A model generated the notes under the pieces. That model was not told where the DNA came from. It saw only the letters and a program-made list of their open reading frames with translations, and made no database searches. 8,544 bases of DNA from Chlorobiota bacterium (GTDB lineage Bacteria > Bacteroidota > Ignavibacteria > Kapaibacteriales > NICIL-2): the NCBI GenBank assembly GCA_003695605.1, contig RFIK01000115.1:1-8544 (forward strand), read 5' to 3'. Position 1 is the stretch's first letter. Each line of letters begins with the position of its first letter. Below, piece by piece: positions 6,593 to 8,544 of this stretch. The position numbers and the translations under genes were made by a program.

Positions 6593-7246
6593 ATGGAGGT
6601 CCCACTCTACACACAGACAGGCGAGCAGCGCGGCACGATCGAGCTGCCCGACGCTGTCTTCAACGTTGAACCACACGAACACGCGATGTACTTAGCCGTG
6701 CGGGTGTACCTTGCGCACCAGCGGCAAGGGACTCACAAGACGAAAACGCGCCAAGAGGTCCGTGGTGGCGGGCGCAAGCCCTGGCGGCAGAAAGGACGCG
6801 GCACAGCGCGCGCCGGTTCGATCCGTTCGCCGCTGTGGGTCGGTGGCGGTACAGTGTTCGGACCGCAGCCGCACAAGTACACCATCACGATACCCAAAAA
6901 AGTCAATCAGCTTGCGCGGCGCTCAGCACTCTCATGCCGTGCCCGCGAAGGCAACATCATTGTCGTTGATGGCGTCGAGCTCGAGCAGCCAAAGACAAAG
7001 CTGATGGCGGGGGTGATGAAAGCGCTGGGTTTGGAGGGCACCTCCACACTGATGCTCGTTGATGCATTCAACCCAACGGTGCTCCGCGCAGCACGGAACC
7101 TTCCGTACCTGGATATGATGCTCGCAGACAAAGTCTCGACATACCATATCCTCAGCCATCGGAAGCTGCTCCTTGTTCCTGGTGCGGTCAACATGCTCAC
7201 AACGATCCTTTCGCCAAGTCGGACAGCTCGCGAGGTGCTGGCATGA
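6593..7246 (+). CDS. rplD: Large ribosomal subunit protein L4
   Basis: L4 is a 50S protein whose extended loop lines the peptide exit tunnel beside L22; in E. coli it also represses its own operon. The product is 217 residues from the ATG giving MEVPLYTQTGEQRG, the only in-frame start fitting the family N-terminus. The tunnel loop reads GGGRKPWRQKGRGTARAGS, followed by IRSPLWVGGGTVFGPQPH; the lysine of WRQKG, where macrolide-resistance changes occur in E. coli, is present. The C-terminal part has PKTKLMAGVMKALGL and AARNLPYLDMM. No Shine-Dalgarno is visible in the 28-base gap after rplC. The stop overlaps the rplW start (ATGA at 7243-7246), which suggests translational coupling. Confidence 0.98.
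   Translation: MEVPLYTQTGEQRGTIELPDAVFNVEPHEHAMYLAVRVYLAHQRQGTHKTKTRQEVRGGGRKPWRQKGRGTARAGSIRSPLWVGGGTVFGPQPHKYTITIPKKVNQLARRSALSCRAREGNIIVVDGVELEQPKTKLMAGVMKALGLEGTSTLMLVDAFNPTVLRAARNLPYLDMMLADKVSTYHILSHRKLLLVPGAVNMLTTILSPSRTAREVLA
7232..7237 (+). promoter_or_regulatory. Shine-Dalgarno of rplW inside the end of rplD (GAGGTG)
   Basis: GAGGTG lies 5 bases before the rplW ATG, within the last codons of rplD. Together with the ATGA overlap it supports re-initiation or coupled translation of L23 after L4. Confidence 0.6.
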
Positions 7247-7551
7247 TTCAGATCATCAAGCGCCCAATCCTGACGGAAAAATCCGAGAAGGTCAAAGGCA
7301 TCCACAACCACTACGTCTTCGAAGTGGAGCGGACGGCGAACAAAATCGAAATCCGCCAAGCAATTGAAGCGATGTTCGGTGTCAAAGTCGAAAAGGTCCG
7401 GACTGTCACCGTTCGTGGCAAGCGTCGCATTCGCTATACGCGCCGCGGCATTCAAGAAGGGCGGACACGCTCCTGGAAGAAAGCTTACGTCCGGCTCAAG
7501 CCGGGTTACTCGATCGACGTTGTTAGCGGCGAAGGTGAAACAAACGACTAA
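7243..7551 (+). CDS. rplW: Large ribosomal subunit protein L23
   Basis: L23 sits at the exit of the peptide tunnel, where trigger factor and SRP dock. The product is 102 residues. MIQIIKRPILTEKSEKVK is the family N-terminal signature (RP..TEKS), and the centre has YVFEVERTANKIEIRQAIEAMFGVKV, the usual fold core. Next comes a basic loop with GKRRIRYTRRG, which reaches into the tunnel, and WKKAYVRLKPG. The start overlaps the rplD stop by 4 bases. It is followed by rplB after 10 bases. Confidence 0.97.
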   Translation: MIQIIKRPILTEKSEKVKGIHNHYVFEVERTANKIEIRQAIEAMFGVKVEKVRTVTVRGKRRIRYTRRGIQEGRTRSWKKAYVRLKPGYSIDVVSGEGETND

Positions 7552-7561
7552 GTGAGAAGCG

Positions 7562-8398
7562 ATGCCACTGCGACAGCTCAAACCAATTACGCCAGGGACG
7601 AGGTTTTACTCGGTCAGCGACTTCAGCGACCTGACCACCGATCGTCCCTACAAGCCGCTCTGCGAGCCGCTTCCCTCGACCGGTGGCAGGAACAACACCG
7701 GCCGCATTACCTCGCGCCATCGTGGAGGCCGCCACAAGCGCCTCTATCGCATTATTGACTTCAAGCGCGAGAAGACCGACGTCTACGCCACTGTCGAGAC
7801 AATCGAATACGACCCGAACCGCTCTGCGCGGATCGCGTTGGTGCGCTACGATGACGGCGAGCGGCGTTACATCCTTGCGCCACAAGGGCTCAAGGTTGGC
7901 GATCGCATCGTCTCCAGTGAGAATGCTGACTACAACGTCGGCAATACACTTCCGCTGGCGAAGATTCCGCCGGGGCTTTTTGTGCACAACATCGAGCTCA
8001 AGCCCGGCAAAGGCGGCCAGCTTGTGCGGAGCGCAGGTCTGGGTGCGCAGCTTCTCGGTTTCGATGGGAAGTACGCGCAGCTGAAGCTCCCTTCAGGTGA
8101 GATTCGCATGGTCCTGGCGCAGTGCCGCGCAACGATCGGGGTGGTTAGCAATGCTGACCACGAAAATATCATGCTCGGCAAGGCGGGGCGGGCGCGGTGG
8201 CTTGGCATTCGTCCCCAAACGCGTGGGATGGCAATGAACCCAATTGACCACCCCAACGGCGGTGGCGAAGGTCGCTCAAAGTCTGGCGGTGGGCGCCAGC
8301 ACCCACGATCGCCGTGGGGTCAATTGGCCAAAGGTTTGAAAACACGGAAAAAGCACAAAGCCTCTGACCGGCTCATTATTCGACGTCGCACTACGTAA
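7562..8398 (+). CDS. rplB: Large ribosomal subunit protein L2
   Basis: L2 is a conserved 50S protein that binds 23S rRNA domain IV, supports subunit association and lies near the peptidyl transferase centre. The product is 278 residues, the usual length. The N-terminus MPLRQLKPITPGTRFYSV, the basic stretch TGRITSRHRGGRHKRLYR, the central GGQLVRSAGLGAQLL and the C-terminal MNPIDHPNGGGEGRSKSGG and RLIIRRR are all family marks. His230 of DHP, the conserved histidine called His229 in mature E. coli numbering, is kept. The next His (232) of the common DHPHGGGEG form is Asn here. Only a weak GAGAAG precedes the ATG, which is 10 bases after rplW. Confidence 0.98.
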   Translation: MPLRQLKPITPGTRFYSVSDFSDLTTDRPYKPLCEPLPSTGGRNNTGRITSRHRGGRHKRLYRIIDFKREKTDVYATVETIEYDPNRSARIALVRYDDGERRYILAPQGLKVGDRIVSSENADYNVGNTLPLAKIPPGLFVHNIELKPGKGGQLVRSAGLGAQLLGFDGKYAQLKLPSGEIRMVLAQCRATIGVVSNADHENIMLGKAGRARWLGIRPQTRGMAMNPIDHPNGGGEGRSKSGGGRQHPRSPWGQLAKGLKTRKKHKASDRLIIRRRTT

Positions 8399-8407
8399 CG
8401 ACTGGCT

Positions 8408-8544
8408 ATGGCACGCTCGCTCAAAAAAGGCGTCTTCGTTTACTACAAACTCCGCAAGAAAGTCGAGCAGCTCAATGCAAGCGGCAAAAAGCAGGTCATC
8501 AAGACCTGGAGCAGAGCCTCGACGATCATCCCCGACTTTGTCGG
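8408..8544 (+). CDS. rpsS: Small ribosomal subunit protein S19 (3' end beyond window)
   Basis: S19 forms a complex with S13 in the 30S head and contacts tRNA in the A site. Forty-five codons and two bases are visible; the gene runs off the right edge, so the C-terminal half is unseen. MARSLKKG, then KKVEQLNASGKKQVIKTWSR, then ASTIIPDFV fit the family; PDFVG is of the Bacteroidetes/Chlorobi type. Residues 9-14 read VFVYYK, where many bacteria have PFVDDH or PYI..K, so this part is divergent. The start is the ATG 9 bases after rplB; no Shine-Dalgarno is seen. The expected next gene is rplV. Confidence 0.95.
   Translation, partial: MARSLKKGVFVYYKLRKKVEQLNASGKKQVIKTWSRASTIIPDFV

Overview
The window is a core-translation locus of a bacterium. 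It starts with the 3' part of a nucleotide-sugar dehydrogenase gene. After a 193-base gap comes an uninterrupted run on the + strand in the order rpsL, rpsG, fusA, tuf, rpsJ, rplC, rplD, rplW, rplB, rpsS. This is the str operon joined directly to the S10 operon. Every gene is on the + strand. Gaps inside the ribosomal run are only 9-45 bases, and rplD/rplW overlap by 4 bases, so it reads as one transcription unit.

Organism: base composition is moderately GC-rich (estimated by eye). Several proteins carry residues I associate with the Bacteroidetes/Chlorobi (FCB) group: the L3 stretch ASSFPSRVFPGMRMAGRMG, the L4 stretch WVGGGTVFGP, the S10 stretch NRSPHVDKKSREQF and PDFVG in S19. Most starts lack a Shine-Dalgarno sequence, which fits the same group. 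EF-Tu has an extended loop in its G domain like that of Thermus, which hints at a thermophile. I infer a deep-branching FCB lineage (Chlorobi/Ignavibacteria/Kapabacteria-like). This is inference only, because there is no rRNA in the window.

Layout: 1-1139, end of a UDP-sugar 6-dehydrogenase gene (surface polysaccharide precursor synthesis). 1140-1332, non-coding, with a terminator-like hairpin, a palindrome and a candidate promoter for the ribosomal run. 1333-5578, str genes (S12, S7, EF-G, EF-Tu). 5616-8544, S10 genes (S10, L3, L4, L23, L2, start of S19). The products work together: S12, S7, S10 and S19 build the small subunit; L3, L4, L23 and L2 build the large subunit; EF-Tu delivers aminoacyl-tRNA; EF-G moves or splits the ribosome.

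The most notable observation is the EF-G. It sits in the usual fusA position, and its GTPase domain is intact. Its domain IV lacks the near-universal SGGRGQYGHV loop and has alanine where translocating EF-Gs have the tip histidine (E. coli His583). In these points it resembles the recycling-type EF-G2/mtEFG2 more than a standard translocase. Apart from that, the window is conserved housekeeping DNA. I found no mobile element, CRISPR array, RNA gene or new defence-type system.
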